Both the position numbers and the translations under genes were made by a program. Positions 39,709 through 48,801 of a DNA stretch of 64,000 bases are shown in pieces. This stretch comes from Thiorhodovibrio winogradskyi. GTDB taxonomy: Bacteria > Pseudomonadota > Gammaproteobacteria > Chromatiales > Chromatiaceae. Every line of letters starts with the position of its first letter. The first letter of the stretch is position 1. The stretch lies in the NCBI RefSeq assembly GCF_036208045.1, contig NZ_CP121472.1, positions 1,685,531 through 1,749,530 of the forward strand. Reading direction: 5' to 3'. Below the pieces are notes generated by a model. It saw nothing but the letters and a program-made list of their open reading frames with translations. It did not search any database and was not told where the DNA came from.

Positions 39709-40153
39709 TGAAGCCGTTGCGGATCAACCCCTCGCTGCCCGCCATGGCCTCGAGCCAGACGGGCCAGGCCAGTGCGTAGTTGAGCAGGTTGAACGGGAAC
39801 AGCGGCACCAGTCGGGTGAAGGCGACGAAACGCCAGCCCTCGGCCTCGACGCCCTGCATCAGACGCGCGATCAGGCCCTTGGCGCGTGTCCGCACCCAGT
39901 CGCCCGCGAGATGACGCGCGATCAGAAAGGCCATGGTCGCGCCAAGGGTCGCCCCAAGGAGGTTGTAGAGCGTGCCCCAGAGTGGGCCGAATAGCTTGCC
40001 GCCGGCGAGTGTCAGGACCGCGCCGGGCAGGAACAGCAGCGTTGCCAGCGCATAGAGCCCGATGAAGCTCAACGGCGCGGCGGTGCCAGTGCCGTTGATC
40101 CAGGCCTCGCGCTCACGGATGCTCACTCGGCTGCAACGCTGGAGCAGCGACAT
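39626..40153 (-). pseudogene. Truncated TVP38/TMEM64 (DedA-like) membrane protein gene
   Basis: The central part (LFLPGAVLTLAGG, FGPLWGTLYNLLGATLG, TRLVPLFPFNLLNYAL) is a good VTT-domain match. The N-terminal membrane helix is missing, with a stop (TAG) ten codons upstream of ATG 40153. The C-terminal third is replaced after NYALAWPVWLEAM by sequence that includes the MITE-like repeat. The remaining 175 residues probably do not fold as an intact transporter or scramblase. Confidence 0.65.
39748..39777 (-). repeat. 30-bp inverted repeat, copy in TVP38-like gene
   Basis: This 30-bp stretch is identical, in the opposite orientation, to 40254-40283. In the TVP38-like frame it encodes ALAWPVWLE, which suits the sterol-desaturase copy better, so this copy is the likely intruder at the point where TVP38 homology ends. 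Confidence 0.85.
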
Positions 40154-40383
40154 CGCTTGGTGGTGCTGAATACGGTGCTGCTACGATTGCTATTCCTGGC
40201 CGCCGCTTTGGCATAGAGCTGTATGTCAACAGTGCCGGTTGGGGGCTATTCTAACGCACTGGCCTGGCCCGTCTGGCTCGAGGTCCTGCTCGCGCTGCTG
40301 GTGCTCGACCTCGCCATCTGGGTGCAGCATGTGCTCTTCATGCGGTGCCGGCGCTGTGGCGGCTGCACCGGGTCCATCACTCA
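40115..40383 (+). pseudogene. Sterol-desaturase-family gene remnant with several frameshifts
   Basis: Pieces of a fatty-acid hydroxylase/sterol desaturase are readable across frames: LVVLNTVLLRLLF, ELYVNSAGWGLF, NALAWPVWLEVLLALLVLDLAIWVQHVLF and AVPALWRLHRVHHSDLDYDLTT, which holds the first HxxHH iron ligands. Shifts occur near 40150, near 40210, at 40251 and near 40338. Homology stops abruptly after DLTT at about 40405. The gene is dead and lacks both ends. Confidence 0.65.
40254..40283 (+). repeat. 30-bp inverted repeat, copy in sterol-desaturase remnant
   Basis: This is the partner of 39748-39777 in inverted orientation, 30 of 30 bases identical. Here the sequence lies in its natural protein context (NALAWPVWLEVLL), so this is probably the source copy. 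Confidence 0.85.
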
Positions 40384-40578
40384 GATCTCGACTACGACCT
40401 GACCACCGTCGCGGATCAGCGTTTTGGGATGGCCGGGGAGTTGCTTCCAGAAGCCCGGCTCGATCAGTAGTTTGAGTAGCCAGTCAACGGTCAGGGTGCT
40501 CAGGCGCTGCTGGCTGGATTTGCGCGGGGCGGGTGAGCGCCGGGATGCGGGCGTCGCGATAATAACTTTTTTAAGATA

Positions 40579-41646
40579 TCAGGACAGACTCTCATGGAGG
40601 GCGCTCTGGCCAACATCCACCGGCACCAGCACCGCCGCGGCGCGCAGCACCTCTACGCCAGCGCCGTGCCGATGCGACTGTTCACTCAAATAACGCCGCC
40701 AGCGCCGTGCCCCTGGGCAGCCATTGAACAACCCCAGCAAATGCCGGCTGATGCTATTGAGCGGCACGCCTTCGCTCAGGCAACGCTCGACATAAGGATA
40801 ATACCCCTCCAGCACCTGATGGCGGCTTGGCACCGGGTGATGATCGCCAAACAACTCGGAATCCGCCGCCGCCAGCAGCCAGGGATTTTGGTATGCCTCG
40901 CGCCCGATCATCACCCCATGGAGCCGTTCGCACCAATGTCGTGCCTGCGAAAGGGTGGTGATGCCACCATTCAGCACCAAGGGCAGCCCGGGAAAATCCG
41001 CTCCTAGCCGCACTGCCACATCGTAGCGCAGCGGCGGCACCTCGCGGTTTTCGCGCGGGCTCAAACCCTGTAACCAGGCTTTGCGTGCATGCAATATCAG
41101 CAGATCGCAGCCAGCGGCTGCAATCCGTGCGACAAAATCGGCAAGTTGTTCATAGCTGTCGCGCTCGTCGATCCCAATACGCGTTTTCACCGACACCGGT
41201 ACCGAGACCGCCGCTTTCATCGCCGCGACGCACTCAGCCACTAGATCGGGTTCCGCCATCAGGCAAGCGCCAAAACGCCCGTTCTGAACCCGATCAGACG
41301 GACAGCCGACATTCAGATTGATTTCATCATAGCCCCATTCCGCGCCCATGCGCGCGCAACAGGCCAGCTCCGCCGGGTCCGAGCCACCAAGTTGCAGAGC
41401 AAGCGGATGCTCGGCAGGATCAAAGCGCAGAAAGCGCGCGCTATCGCCATGAATGAGCGCCCCGGTGGTGACCATCTCCGAATATAACCATATGTGGTGG
41501 CTGATGAGACGTGCGAAAAACCGGAAATGCCGGTCAGTCCAATCGAGCATCGGGGCGATGGATAAAAGACCTGGGGCGACCGCCCGGCCAGGCGCACTGA
41601 TTGGATTGGAGGATGCAAGAATGTCCGGGGTTCCAATCTTAGTCAT
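40579..41646 (-). CDS. dusA: tRNA-dihydrouridine synthase A
   Basis: A 355-residue flavoenzyme that reduces uridines in the tRNA D-loop with NADPH. Seen: LSIAPMLDWTDRHFR, the catalytic Cys in NLNVGCPSDRVQNGRFG, FMN-phosphate residues in LVLNGGI and the DusA C-terminal motif GLFNGCPGARRWRRYLSE. ATG 41646 (MTKIGTPD) is taken as start; the frame stays open to ATG 41739 with non-conserved sequence. After its TGA the same frame continues open for 65 codons to 40381. Confidence 0.92.
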   Translation of the reverse strand: MTKIGTPDILASSNPISAPGRAVAPGLLSIAPMLDWTDRHFRFFARLISHHIWLYSEMVTTGALIHGDSARFLRFDPAEHPLALQLGGSDPAELACCARMGAEWGYDEINLNVGCPSDRVQNGRFGACLMAEPDLVAECVAAMKAAVSVPVSVKTRIGIDERDSYEQLADFVARIAAAGCDLLILHARKAWLQGLSPRENREVPPLRYDVAVRLGADFPGLPLVLNGGITTLSQARHWCERLHGVMIGREAYQNPWLLAAADSELFGDHHPVPSRHQVLEGYYPYVERCLSEGVPLNSISRHLLGLFNGCPGARRWRRYLSEQSHRHGAGVEVLRAAAVLVPVDVGQSALHESLS

Positions 41647-41880
41647 GACTGCGGCCATGGCCGCGACGGGATCGAAGCCGAGGGGGATGTCGATAAAGTT
41701 GCAGAAAATACGCAGAATATGGTTAATCTGGTCATTCACGCCCGTCCCACTGGTCTGTCGGATAACGCGTTAATGGGAGTGCTCGGGAGCTTAGCATGTT
41801 TCATGCTTGAGGATTAATGGTAGTCTGAACACTGCTGTTTCACGGTAGAGGAAACCACCACAGTCGCATAGTCAAGCCGG

Positions 41881-42576
41881 CTACCAAAGCCAGCGAAAAC
41901 CCAGTGCGATATCCGATGTAATAGGACTGTCAGTGAAGGATTCACTCCCAAAGCCAGACAGAACGCGGCCAGTGAAATGCTGCCGTTCGTATGCTGTGTA
42001 TCTATAGCTGGCATGCATGTCAAGCTGCGAGTTCAGCTTCCATCGCAGACCAAGGCCGAGCACATAGCCCCAAGTATCGCTTTCATGATCATAATTGGTG
42101 ATGCTGTCAGGCTTGCGCGAAGATTTGCGATAGTTTAGATGACCATGCGCCACCCCCAGTTCGCCGAAAGCTGAGAGCGCGGATGTCAGGCGGTACTCCG
42201 GCAGCAGACTGAGTGCGATAGATCGTGGCGCTTGGTAGCGGATGCTGGTATTTGTCGTCTCTTTCGTCCACTCTCCATCGTTGAAGGCAATGCGTGCCTG
42301 CGCGCCAAGCGAAAGCTCCGACAATAGCCTGAACTGCCGCCCGGCGATGAACGCGAATCCGCGCCCCCAGGCATCGTCCTCGAAGTGCTCGGAGGCGCGC
42401 CCATTCGCGAAACGAACCTTGGGCTTGAACTCAATCCCAGTGACCATTAATTCGCTGCCAAGGTACCAGCCCTCTGCCGCCACCCCCTTGGTGGCACTGA
42501 AAAGTCCGGTGCCGAAGAAGAGACTCAGCACAATCGCCGCGAAAGTGTCACGTTTTTCTTTTCTAATTTCTTGCAT
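41881..42576 (-). CDS. Outer-membrane beta-barrel protein
   Basis: A 231-residue protein with a signal peptide (cleavage likely after GVAA near residue 34) and eight or so amphipathic strands alternating with charged loops, ending in FRWLW with the aromatic C terminus needed for barrel insertion. It resembles small OmpA-like or Opacity barrels. Function unknown. The 320-bp gap 42577-42896 upstream is AT-rich (42600-42720) and should hold its promoter; no other gene is seen there. Confidence 0.75.
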   Translation of the reverse strand: MQEIRKEKRDTFAAIVLSLFFGTGLFSATKGVAAEGWYLGSELMVTGIEFKPKVRFANGRASEHFEDDAWGRGFAFIAGRQFRLLSELSLGAQARIAFNDGEWTKETTNTSIRYQAPRSIALSLLPEYRLTSALSAFGELGVAHGHLNYRKSSRKPDSITNYDHESDTWGYVLGLGLRWKLNSQLDMHASYRYTAYERQHFTGRVLSGFGSESFTDSPITSDIALGFRWLW

Positions 42577-42896
42577 GTAAAGAATCCGATGAAAAAAAAC
42601 CGATGCTACTCCGTATAGCCTATTTGTAATAGCAATATACTGTTATGCATCTGATTTTAAATATTTCTTACCCAATAAAAATCGCATTTTTTACTTATAC
42701 GAAGGATAAGGGCTTTTCGGTTAGCGCAACCTCATCCGCGCGATGATTCTGAACTGGCGATTATGATACTTAGCTAGTGCGCCGATTTAGCTTAGCAGGA
42801 CTGTAGACCAATACCCAAGCGTGGTTTCCAACCAAAGATTACACACTATGCGGTAACCGGACCCGCTTGGGCCGGATTCTCCGACAGGTGCCAAGG

Positions 42897-43688
42897 TCAG
42901 CTATCCGGAACCATGGATCCGGTGATTGGCACGAAGCGCACCGGCAGCACGGGGCGCTGGTTCAAGCTCCCATCGGCTTGCTTGGTTAGCACCGTCAGGT
43001 ATTGCACCTCGTCCTCGCCGCCCAAGGGAATCACGAGACGACCGCCAATAGCCAATTGCTCGACCAATGCCGGCGGAGCTTCGGGGCCGGCAGCGGTGAC
43101 GATGATGCCATCGAAAGGAGCGGCTTCCGGCCAACCCCGATAGCCGTCGCCAGCGCGAACCTTGACCTGGTCAAAACCTAGATCGGCCAAGGTCGCGGCG
43201 GCCCGCTTGGCAAGTTCGGGAACGATCTCGATGCTGTAAACTTTCACACCCATGGCTCCCAGCACCGCAGCCTGGTAGCCAGACCCCGTGCCCAGTTCGA
43301 ACACCCGCTCACCAGAGGCAAGCTGTAACAGATGACTCATGATGGCGACGATATAGGGCTGAGAGATGGTCTGGCCACGACCAATCGGCAGGGGATGGTT
43401 GTCGTAAGCCTGGGACCATTGGCCAAAGGGAACAAACCGGTGTCGCGGCACCCTGCCAAGGGCCTTAATTACCGCTGGATCGAGCTGATCGGTGCCGAGG
43501 TATTCCCGAGTGTGCAGAACTTCGTGCTCAACCTCGGCCACGAGCCGCTGCCGCGCAGCGTCCATCTTCATCTGATCTGAATTCATGGTAGTTTCTTCCG
43601 GGTGAATCGCCCCGTGCCAGAGCAGAATGAAAACCAGAAGCCAAGGCCAGGGGGCGCGGACGCATTGAGGTGCTTGGGTTTGAGCCAT
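42897..43688 (-). CDS. pcm: Membrane-anchored or exported protein-L-isoaspartate methyltransferase
   Basis: A 263-residue protein that repairs isoaspartyl residues by SAM-dependent methylation. Seen: the pre-motif QPYIVAIMSHLL, SAM motif I FELGTGSGYQAAVL, and the family blocks GRGQTIS and RLVIPLGG. Residues about 12-30 are a hydrophobic segment, so the protein is probably directed to the periplasm, unlike the cytosolic E. coli enzyme. A later ATG (MNSDQMKMD) would give a cytosolic form without this segment. The gene ends convergent to no gene; the flanking gap is 320 bp. Confidence 0.88.
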   Translation of the reverse strand: MAQTQAPQCVRAPWPWLLVFILLWHGAIHPEETTMNSDQMKMDAARQRLVAEVEHEVLHTREYLGTDQLDPAVIKALGRVPRHRFVPFGQWSQAYDNHPLPIGRGQTISQPYIVAIMSHLLQLASGERVFELGTGSGYQAAVLGAMGVKVYSIEIVPELAKRAAATLADLGFDQVKVRAGDGYRGWPEAAPFDGIIVTAAGPEAPPALVEQLAIGGRLVIPLGGEDEVQYLTVLTKQADGSLNQRPVLPVRFVPITGSMVPDS

Positions 43689-43929
43689 GGTGCCTTATCC
43701 AGGTGGCGATCTTTGGTGCGGGTGATCAGTGACGCATTGATTCGGCAGCGACCTCCATTAAGCACGGATCAGTTCCCGATGACTAACAGAGATCGCCTTG
43801 AGATGGTGAATAGTCATGCCGGTTCGCGTCAAACCTTGTTGATGGCGCCATCAGTCCGCAAAGGATCTAAAGGATCTATGGTGCCTTGGTTTAGCGAATA
43901 TTCTCTTAAAGGTATGCTGAGGACACAAG

Positions 43930-44523
43930 ATGAAATGTTCGGCAGTAAAGCATTGGGTGCGCACAGTCCTTTGGGGTCTTGCAGGACTCCTTTTGGTCAG
44001 TCTGAGCGGGTGTGATAGTGGCGGCGGAAGTGGTGAATGGTATACGAACTGGGACATTGCCGGCGGCTGTGCCTCTGATCAAGGTGGAAATGGGCGGGCG
44101 AGTGCCGCTGGAACCCAGGTCGAGGTCTGTCATTTGGTCGGTGAGTATGACTGGATTTGGGTGACTTATGTCGCGCCCTGGTGCAGCGCGAGCCGTTCGC
44201 AGGCGCCGCAGGTTCGCACCTTTGAAAAGAGCGCGGATTCGGATGTGGCTGTCTATACCGTGCTCACGGCTGGCAATGAACCCTTTACACCAGCGACTGT
44301 GGATCATGCCCGCACGTGGGCGGGTTCTTATGGGCTGGCGCCTGGTCATGTCCTCACGGAAGAGGCAACGCGCATCATTCCACAACATTTGCTGATTGGT
44401 CCCGATGGCCGAACCTTCTATCGCCATGTCGGCTTCCTGGCCGCGGATGAGATGCTGCGAATTCTTGATGATTTTCGTCACTATCGCCGAGTGCCAGATG
44501 TGCGTTCCCTGCCTGATCCCTGA
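43930..44523 (+). CDS. Thioredoxin-fold-like lipoprotein with single active-site Cys
   Basis: A 197-residue lipoprotein (lipobox LSGC, Cys28). The mature part has a thioredoxin-like arrangement, with YVAPWCSASRSQAP where the usual WCxxC has lost its second Cys, and a later Pro-containing segment (IIPQHLLIGPDGRTFYRHVG) typical of TlpA/ResA folds. It could be a disulfide isomerase-like or redox-inert carrier in the periplasm. The DNA upstream to the pcm start (43689-43929) has no gene. Confidence 0.75.
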   Translation: MKCSAVKHWVRTVLWGLAGLLLVSLSGCDSGGGSGEWYTNWDIAGGCASDQGGNGRASAAGTQVEVCHLVGEYDWIWVTYVAPWCSASRSQAPQVRTFEKSADSDVAVYTVLTAGNEPFTPATVDHARTWAGSYGLAPGHVLTEEATRIIPQHLLIGPDGRTFYRHVGFLAADEMLRILDDFRHYRRVPDVRSLPDP

Positions 44524-44755
44524 CAGAGGCATCCGACGTCATCGTCCATTTGTCTCTGTCCTGTCTGGCGGACTTCGCCGATAAGATGACAATTTGACTT
44601 AAACTTACTTATTAGGATGCCCTACTAAGAATTTGGTACTTCTGTGAAAAAATTTGTGCCAAAGAGAGTTATGGTTCTAAATTCCTGTGCTAAACTCAGC
44701 AATCAAGAGGGCGATAGAATCGGGCAACAGGTTCCGATGTAGCCCAAACGCCGAA

Positions 44756-44779
44756 TTTGCCTGGCATTTTGCCTGGCAT
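44756..44779 (+). repeat. 12-bp tandem duplication in the T6SS leader region
   Basis: TTTGCCTGGCAT occurs twice in a row, 64 bp before the tssA start, in the 319-bp gap 44524-44842 that must hold the T6SS promoter. It may be an operator pair or a chance duplication. AT-rich sequence at 44590-44690 is the likely promoter area, but I cannot assign exact -35/-10 or -24/-12 elements. Confidence 0.5.
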
Positions 44780-44842
44780 TCTGTTTAGAAAGGGCGCCGA
44801 GAGCAATGTTGCCAGTCAAGCTATCTGGGGCCGCTTGAAACC

Positions 44843-46438
44843 ATGCCAGTGAGCATCTCGGATCTCGGTCGCGCTTCCATCCCGGGGGCTTCTCCGGCTG
44901 GCCAAGACGCTCGGCTTGAGGCCGATTATGTCGACCTCAAGTCAGAGATTGAAAAGCTCTCCTCCATTTCGCAGGCGGAGCAGGTCGACTGGGCGCGGGT
45001 TGTTCAACTCGGCACCAAGATCCTCTCGGCGCAGTCCAAAGATCTCCTTGTCGCGGCCTATCTCAGCGTTGGCCTTGCCCAAGTCAAGGGTTTCCAGGGA
45101 ATCGCCGATGCGCTGCGGATTCTGCTGGATTTCACCACCACCTACTGGGATGACGGCTTCCCGCCGCTCAAGCGGATCCGTGGGCGCCTCAATGCCATGC
45201 TCTGGTGGCGGGACGCGACAACCACTTGGCTGAAAACGCAGTCCAGTCCCGATCCCTTGCCGCCAGCGCTGCATCAGGATCTCAGCGCGCGGGCGCGCGC
45301 GCTTGATCAGCGCCTGGCGGACTGCCTGCCCGATTTTCCACCATTGCACGAACTGATCGAGCAACTCGAGCGACTGCCGGTCGAGGCGCCACCAGCGCCG
45401 GAATCCAGCGCGTTGCGGGCAGGTGCCGAGGGCGATGGGAGCGACGGAGCCGAGGATGTCGCCAATAAGAATCCTGCTGAAACAGGGCAATCGCCCGCGT
45501 CGTCCTCGACCAAGGTCGCTCCAGCATCCAAAAATGATTCGGGGCAGCTGTCCGCGGAGGGAGTCGACGCCGCCCAAAGCGCGCTGCGCTCAGCCGCGCT
45601 CGACTTCGCGCATCTGAGTCGAACCCTCGCGCCTAGCAATCCCTGGAGTTGGAAAGCCAACCGTCTCGCGGCCTGGGTCGCCATCAAGCAGCTGCCGCCA
45701 AACCAAGGCGGAAAAACCCTGCTTCCCGCGCCCGAAGGCACCATTAAGACCGCGTTGGAAGCTCAACTCAAGGCTGGGCGCCATCTTGAAGCCGCAATGG
45801 CGGCCGAGGAGCACTTTACTGCCGCGATCTTTTGGTTGGATCTCCAGTATGTCATCGACCAAGCCCTGGGCGCCCTGGGGCAGGATTTCATGGCCGCGCG
45901 CGATGCTCTGCGTGGCGAATTGACCGGGTTGCTGGCACGTCTGCCAGGGCTTGAAAAGCTGTCGTTCGAGGACGGCACCGCATTCGCCGATGCCCGGACC
46001 ACAAGCTGGATCGAGGAGATTCAGTCAGCGGGCGATGGCGCGGGCGGTCCTCGGCAGCCGTCAAATTCGGTGTTGGCCGTGCTTGCCGAGGCCGAGCAAC
46101 TCCTGGCCGGAGAGAATGCGCCAGCTGCGCTCGACTGCCTGACAAAGTCCATCCGGGAAGCCGCCGATGGACCCTCCAGACTGCGCATTCGTCGGGCGCA
46201 AATGACCATCTTGTGCCGCATCCAAAGGTTCGACGCAGCCGCTGCTCTGGCCGAGCAGTTGCTGCGCGAGCTGGAATCCCGGCAACTGCCGGATTGGGAC
46301 CCGGAGCTTGCCGCGGAATTGCTGATTGGCTGTTACCACAGCTATGTTGGGCGGGGCGAGAACGCTGACCCCATCACGGCAAAAAACATCCTGGAAAAAC
46401 TGGCCTATCTCAAGCCATCTGTTGTTCTGACCATGTGA
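44843..46438 (+). CDS. tssA: T6SS protein TssA
   Basis: A 531-residue cytoplasmic TssA (ImpA-like). The N-terminal ImpA domain (ISDLGRASIPG, DLLVAAYLSVGL, YWDDGFPP) is followed by a low-complexity linker (about 180-240) and a C-terminal helical domain (MTILCRIQRFDAAAALAEQLL). TssA caps or primes the growing sheath at the baseplate. It opens the operon; the tssB start is 63 bp after its stop. Confidence 0.93.
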   Translation: MPVSISDLGRASIPGASPAGQDARLEADYVDLKSEIEKLSSISQAEQVDWARVVQLGTKILSAQSKDLLVAAYLSVGLAQVKGFQGIADALRILLDFTTTYWDDGFPPLKRIRGRLNAMLWWRDATTTWLKTQSSPDPLPPALHQDLSARARALDQRLADCLPDFPPLHELIEQLERLPVEAPPAPESSALRAGAEGDGSDGAEDVANKNPAETGQSPASSSTKVAPASKNDSGQLSAEGVDAAQSALRSAALDFAHLSRTLAPSNPWSWKANRLAAWVAIKQLPPNQGGKTLLPAPEGTIKTALEAQLKAGRHLEAAMAAEEHFTAAIFWLDLQYVIDQALGALGQDFMAARDALRGELTGLLARLPGLEKLSFEDGTAFADARTTSWIEEIQSAGDGAGGPRQPSNSVLAVLAEAEQLLAGENAPAALDCLTKSIREAADGPSRLRIRRAQMTILCRIQRFDAAAALAEQLLRELESRQLPDWDPELAAELLIGCYHSYVGRGENADPITAKNILEKLAYLKPSVVLTM

Positions 46439-46501
46439 TAATATCGAGCCGCCCGCGGCACACCAGCCGGTCTTCAACATCCGCATAAGAGGAAACCGCC
46501 C

Positions 46502-46987
46502 ATGCCAACCGAAGGCTCAGTGGCCCCAAAAGAACGCGTCAACATTGTCTATCGCCCGGCGACTGGCGATGCGAAAGAGGAGGTCGAGTTACCCCTTAAA
46601 CTGCTGGTGCTCGGGGACTTTACCCAGCAAGCGGATGATCGCATGCTGGAAGACCGTGATCCGGTCTCGATTGACAAGGATACCTTCGACGATGTTCTCC
46701 GTGGCCAAAACCTCAATCTCAAGCTGAATGTTCCAAACAAGCTCTCTGGCGAGGAAGACGCGCAAATGGCGGTCGAGCTTGACTTTACGTCCATGAGTGA
46801 CTTCGCGCCCGATGCCATTGTGCGCAAAATTCCTGAACTTGCCAAACTCATGGAATTGCGCGATGCCCTCAAGGCACTCAAGGGTCCGCTGGCCAATGTG
46901 CCGGAGTTTCGCAAAAAGGTCCAGGAGTTGGTCAAGGATGAGGGCGTGCGCGAGCGCTTAATGAAGGAACTGGGCATCGAGAGCTGA
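46502..46987 (+). CDS. tssB: T6SS contractile sheath small subunit TssB
   Basis: A 161-residue VipA-type sheath protein. It has the conserved N-terminal KERVNIVYRPATGDA and the LPLKLLVLGDFT strand that pairs with TssC, and a C-terminal helix (LRDALKALKGPL). It polymerises with TssC around the Hcp tube. The next gene, tssC, follows after 108 bp. Confidence 0.96.
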   Translation: MPTEGSVAPKERVNIVYRPATGDAKEEVELPLKLLVLGDFTQQADDRMLEDRDPVSIDKDTFDDVLRGQNLNLKLNVPNKLSGEEDAQMAVELDFTSMSDFAPDAIVRKIPELAKLMELRDALKALKGPLANVPEFRKKVQELVKDEGVRERLMKELGIES

Positions 46988-47095
46988 TGCCTCCGGATTC
47001 CATGCGCTCCTGCATTCCCATCCGCCCATCTTTCATCCGCGCATCTGATTGTTCAGATTTTGCCGATTCATATCTAAAGCACAGGTAATCGCAGC

Positions 47096-48580
47096 ATGAC
47101 CGAGGAACAAACGCAAGCGACCGAGGCAGCACCGGCGGAACAGCAAACCGAAACGGCCAGCCTGCTCGACGAGATCGTCGAAGCCTCGAAGCTCAAACCG
47201 ACGGACGAGGGGTTTGATATGACCAAGGCCGGCCTTCAGGCCTTCCTGAAGGAGCTGGTTTCGGAGCGCCCTGGCGTCAAGATTTCGGGTGCCGTGGTCG
47301 ACGACATGATTTCCGATCTGGATCAGAAGCTTTCAGCCCAAGTCAATGCCATCATTCACCAAGAAGAATTTCAAAAGCTCGAAAGCGCCTGGCGGTCATT
47401 GAAATTTCTGGTGGATCGGACCGATTTCCGGCAAAACATCAAACTCCAGTTCGTCAATGTCTCAAAGGAAGATTTGCTGGCTGACTTTGAAGACGCGCCG
47501 GAAATCGTCAAATCTGGCCTCTATCGCCAAGTCTACACCGCGGAATACGGTCAGTTTGGTGGCCAACCCATTGGCGGCATGATCGCCAACTACGATTTTG
47601 GCCCCGGGCCGCAAGATATTGAGTTACTGAAATACGTCTCATCGGTGTCGGCCATGTCTCACGCGCCTTTCATCGCCGCGGCGGGCAAGGAATTCTTCGG
47701 CATCGACTCTTGGGAAAAACTACCCAATCTGAAAGATCTGCATTCCATCTTCGAGATGCCGCAATACATCAAGTGGCGCTCCTTCCGAGAATCCGAGGAT
47801 GCGCGCTATGTTGGTCTAACACTGCCCAAGTTCCTGTTGCGCTTGCCCTATTCGCCCAATACCGTGCCGACCAAATCCTTCAATTTTTTTGAGCAAGCGC
47901 AAGACAATGAGGATTTCTGCTGGGGCAATACCGCTTTTGCCTTTGCCTCTCGGTTAACCGACAGCTTTGCCAAGTATCGTTGGTGCGCGAACATTATCGG
48001 TCCGCAGGGTGGCGGTGAAGTCGGAGATTTGCCGCTGTATCAGTTCGAGGCCATGGGCCAGACGCAGACAAAAATCCCAACCCAAGTACTGATCTCGGAG
48101 CGCCGCGAGTATGAACTGGCCGAGGAAGGGTTCATCGCCCTGACCATGCGTAAGGGCTCGGATAATGCCGCCTTCTTCTCGGCGAACTCGGCCCAGCAGG
48201 CCAAGGTCTTCCCCGACACGCCGGAGGGCAAGGCGGCGGAGATGAACTACAAACTCTCGACGCAGATGCCCTACATGATGGTGATGAATCGCCTCGCGCA
48301 TTATATCAAGGTGATACAACGCGAGAATATTGGCACCTGGAAAGAGCGGGAAGATCTTGAGCGAGAATTGAATACCTGGATCAGTCAATACGTCACGGAA
48401 ATGGATAACCCTGATCCGGCGACGCGCAGCAAAAGGCCGCTACGCATGGCGTCAATCAATGTCGAAAACGTTCCGGGCGACCCCGGTTGGTACTCAGTGT
48501 CATTGAAGGCACGGCCGCACTTCAAGTACATGGGGGCGAGTTTCACTCTGTCTCTGGTGGGTAAGCTGGATAAAGAATAA
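47096..48580 (+). CDS. tssC: T6SS contractile sheath large subunit TssC
   Basis: A 494-residue VipB-type protein with family blocks KLESAWRSLKFLVDRTDF, GEYGQFGGQPIGGMIANYDF-like (YTAEYGQFGGQPIGGMI), FIAAAGKEFFG, LRLPYSPNTVP and the C-terminal FKYMGASFTLSLVGKLDKE. Together with TssB it forms the sheath whose contraction fires the tube. Length is normal for the family. Confidence 0.96.
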   Translation: MTEEQTQATEAAPAEQQTETASLLDEIVEASKLKPTDEGFDMTKAGLQAFLKELVSERPGVKISGAVVDDMISDLDQKLSAQVNAIIHQEEFQKLESAWRSLKFLVDRTDFRQNIKLQFVNVSKEDLLADFEDAPEIVKSGLYRQVYTAEYGQFGGQPIGGMIANYDFGPGPQDIELLKYVSSVSAMSHAPFIAAAGKEFFGIDSWEKLPNLKDLHSIFEMPQYIKWRSFRESEDARYVGLTLPKFLLRLPYSPNTVPTKSFNFFEQAQDNEDFCWGNTAFAFASRLTDSFAKYRWCANIIGPQGGGEVGDLPLYQFEAMGQTQTKIPTQVLISERREYELAEEGFIALTMRKGSDNAAFFSANSAQQAKVFPDTPEGKAAEMNYKLSTQMPYMMVMNRLAHYIKVIQRENIGTWKEREDLERELNTWISQYVTEMDNPDPATRSKRPLRMASINVENVPGDPGWYSVSLKARPHFKYMGASFTLSLVGKLDKE

Positions 48581-48727
48581 CCATTGCTGTGAAGCATGGC
48601 ATCGGCCGGCCGCAAGCCATCGCGATACTCTGGCAGAGCGGCGTCAATGTTCATCATGGTTCGAGAGAATCACCTGATGATGGCGAGGACGAACAGGGCG
48701 CTTCATTAACGGATTGTGGGAGCGATC

Positions 48728-48746
48728 CTGGTAGGAGTTTTTTTTT
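48728..48746 (+). terminator. Weak terminator-like T9 tract between tssC and hcp
   Basis: The short arms TCCT and AGGA, three bases apart, precede a run of nine T (48738-48746) in the 221-bp tssC-hcp gap. The stem is short, so it may only reduce read-through or be a 3' end after RNA processing. Confidence 0.28.
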
Positions 48747-48801
48747 AGCTCGGACGCTGGGTTTGCAATCCGAATCGATAACTCAATGAGGTAGCACGCA
48801 A

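Noticed and set aside
44740-44842. Sigma-54 promoter in front of tssA
   Set aside because: TGGCAT repeats suggest a -24 element, but the GG to GC distance does not fit the -24/-12 spacing.
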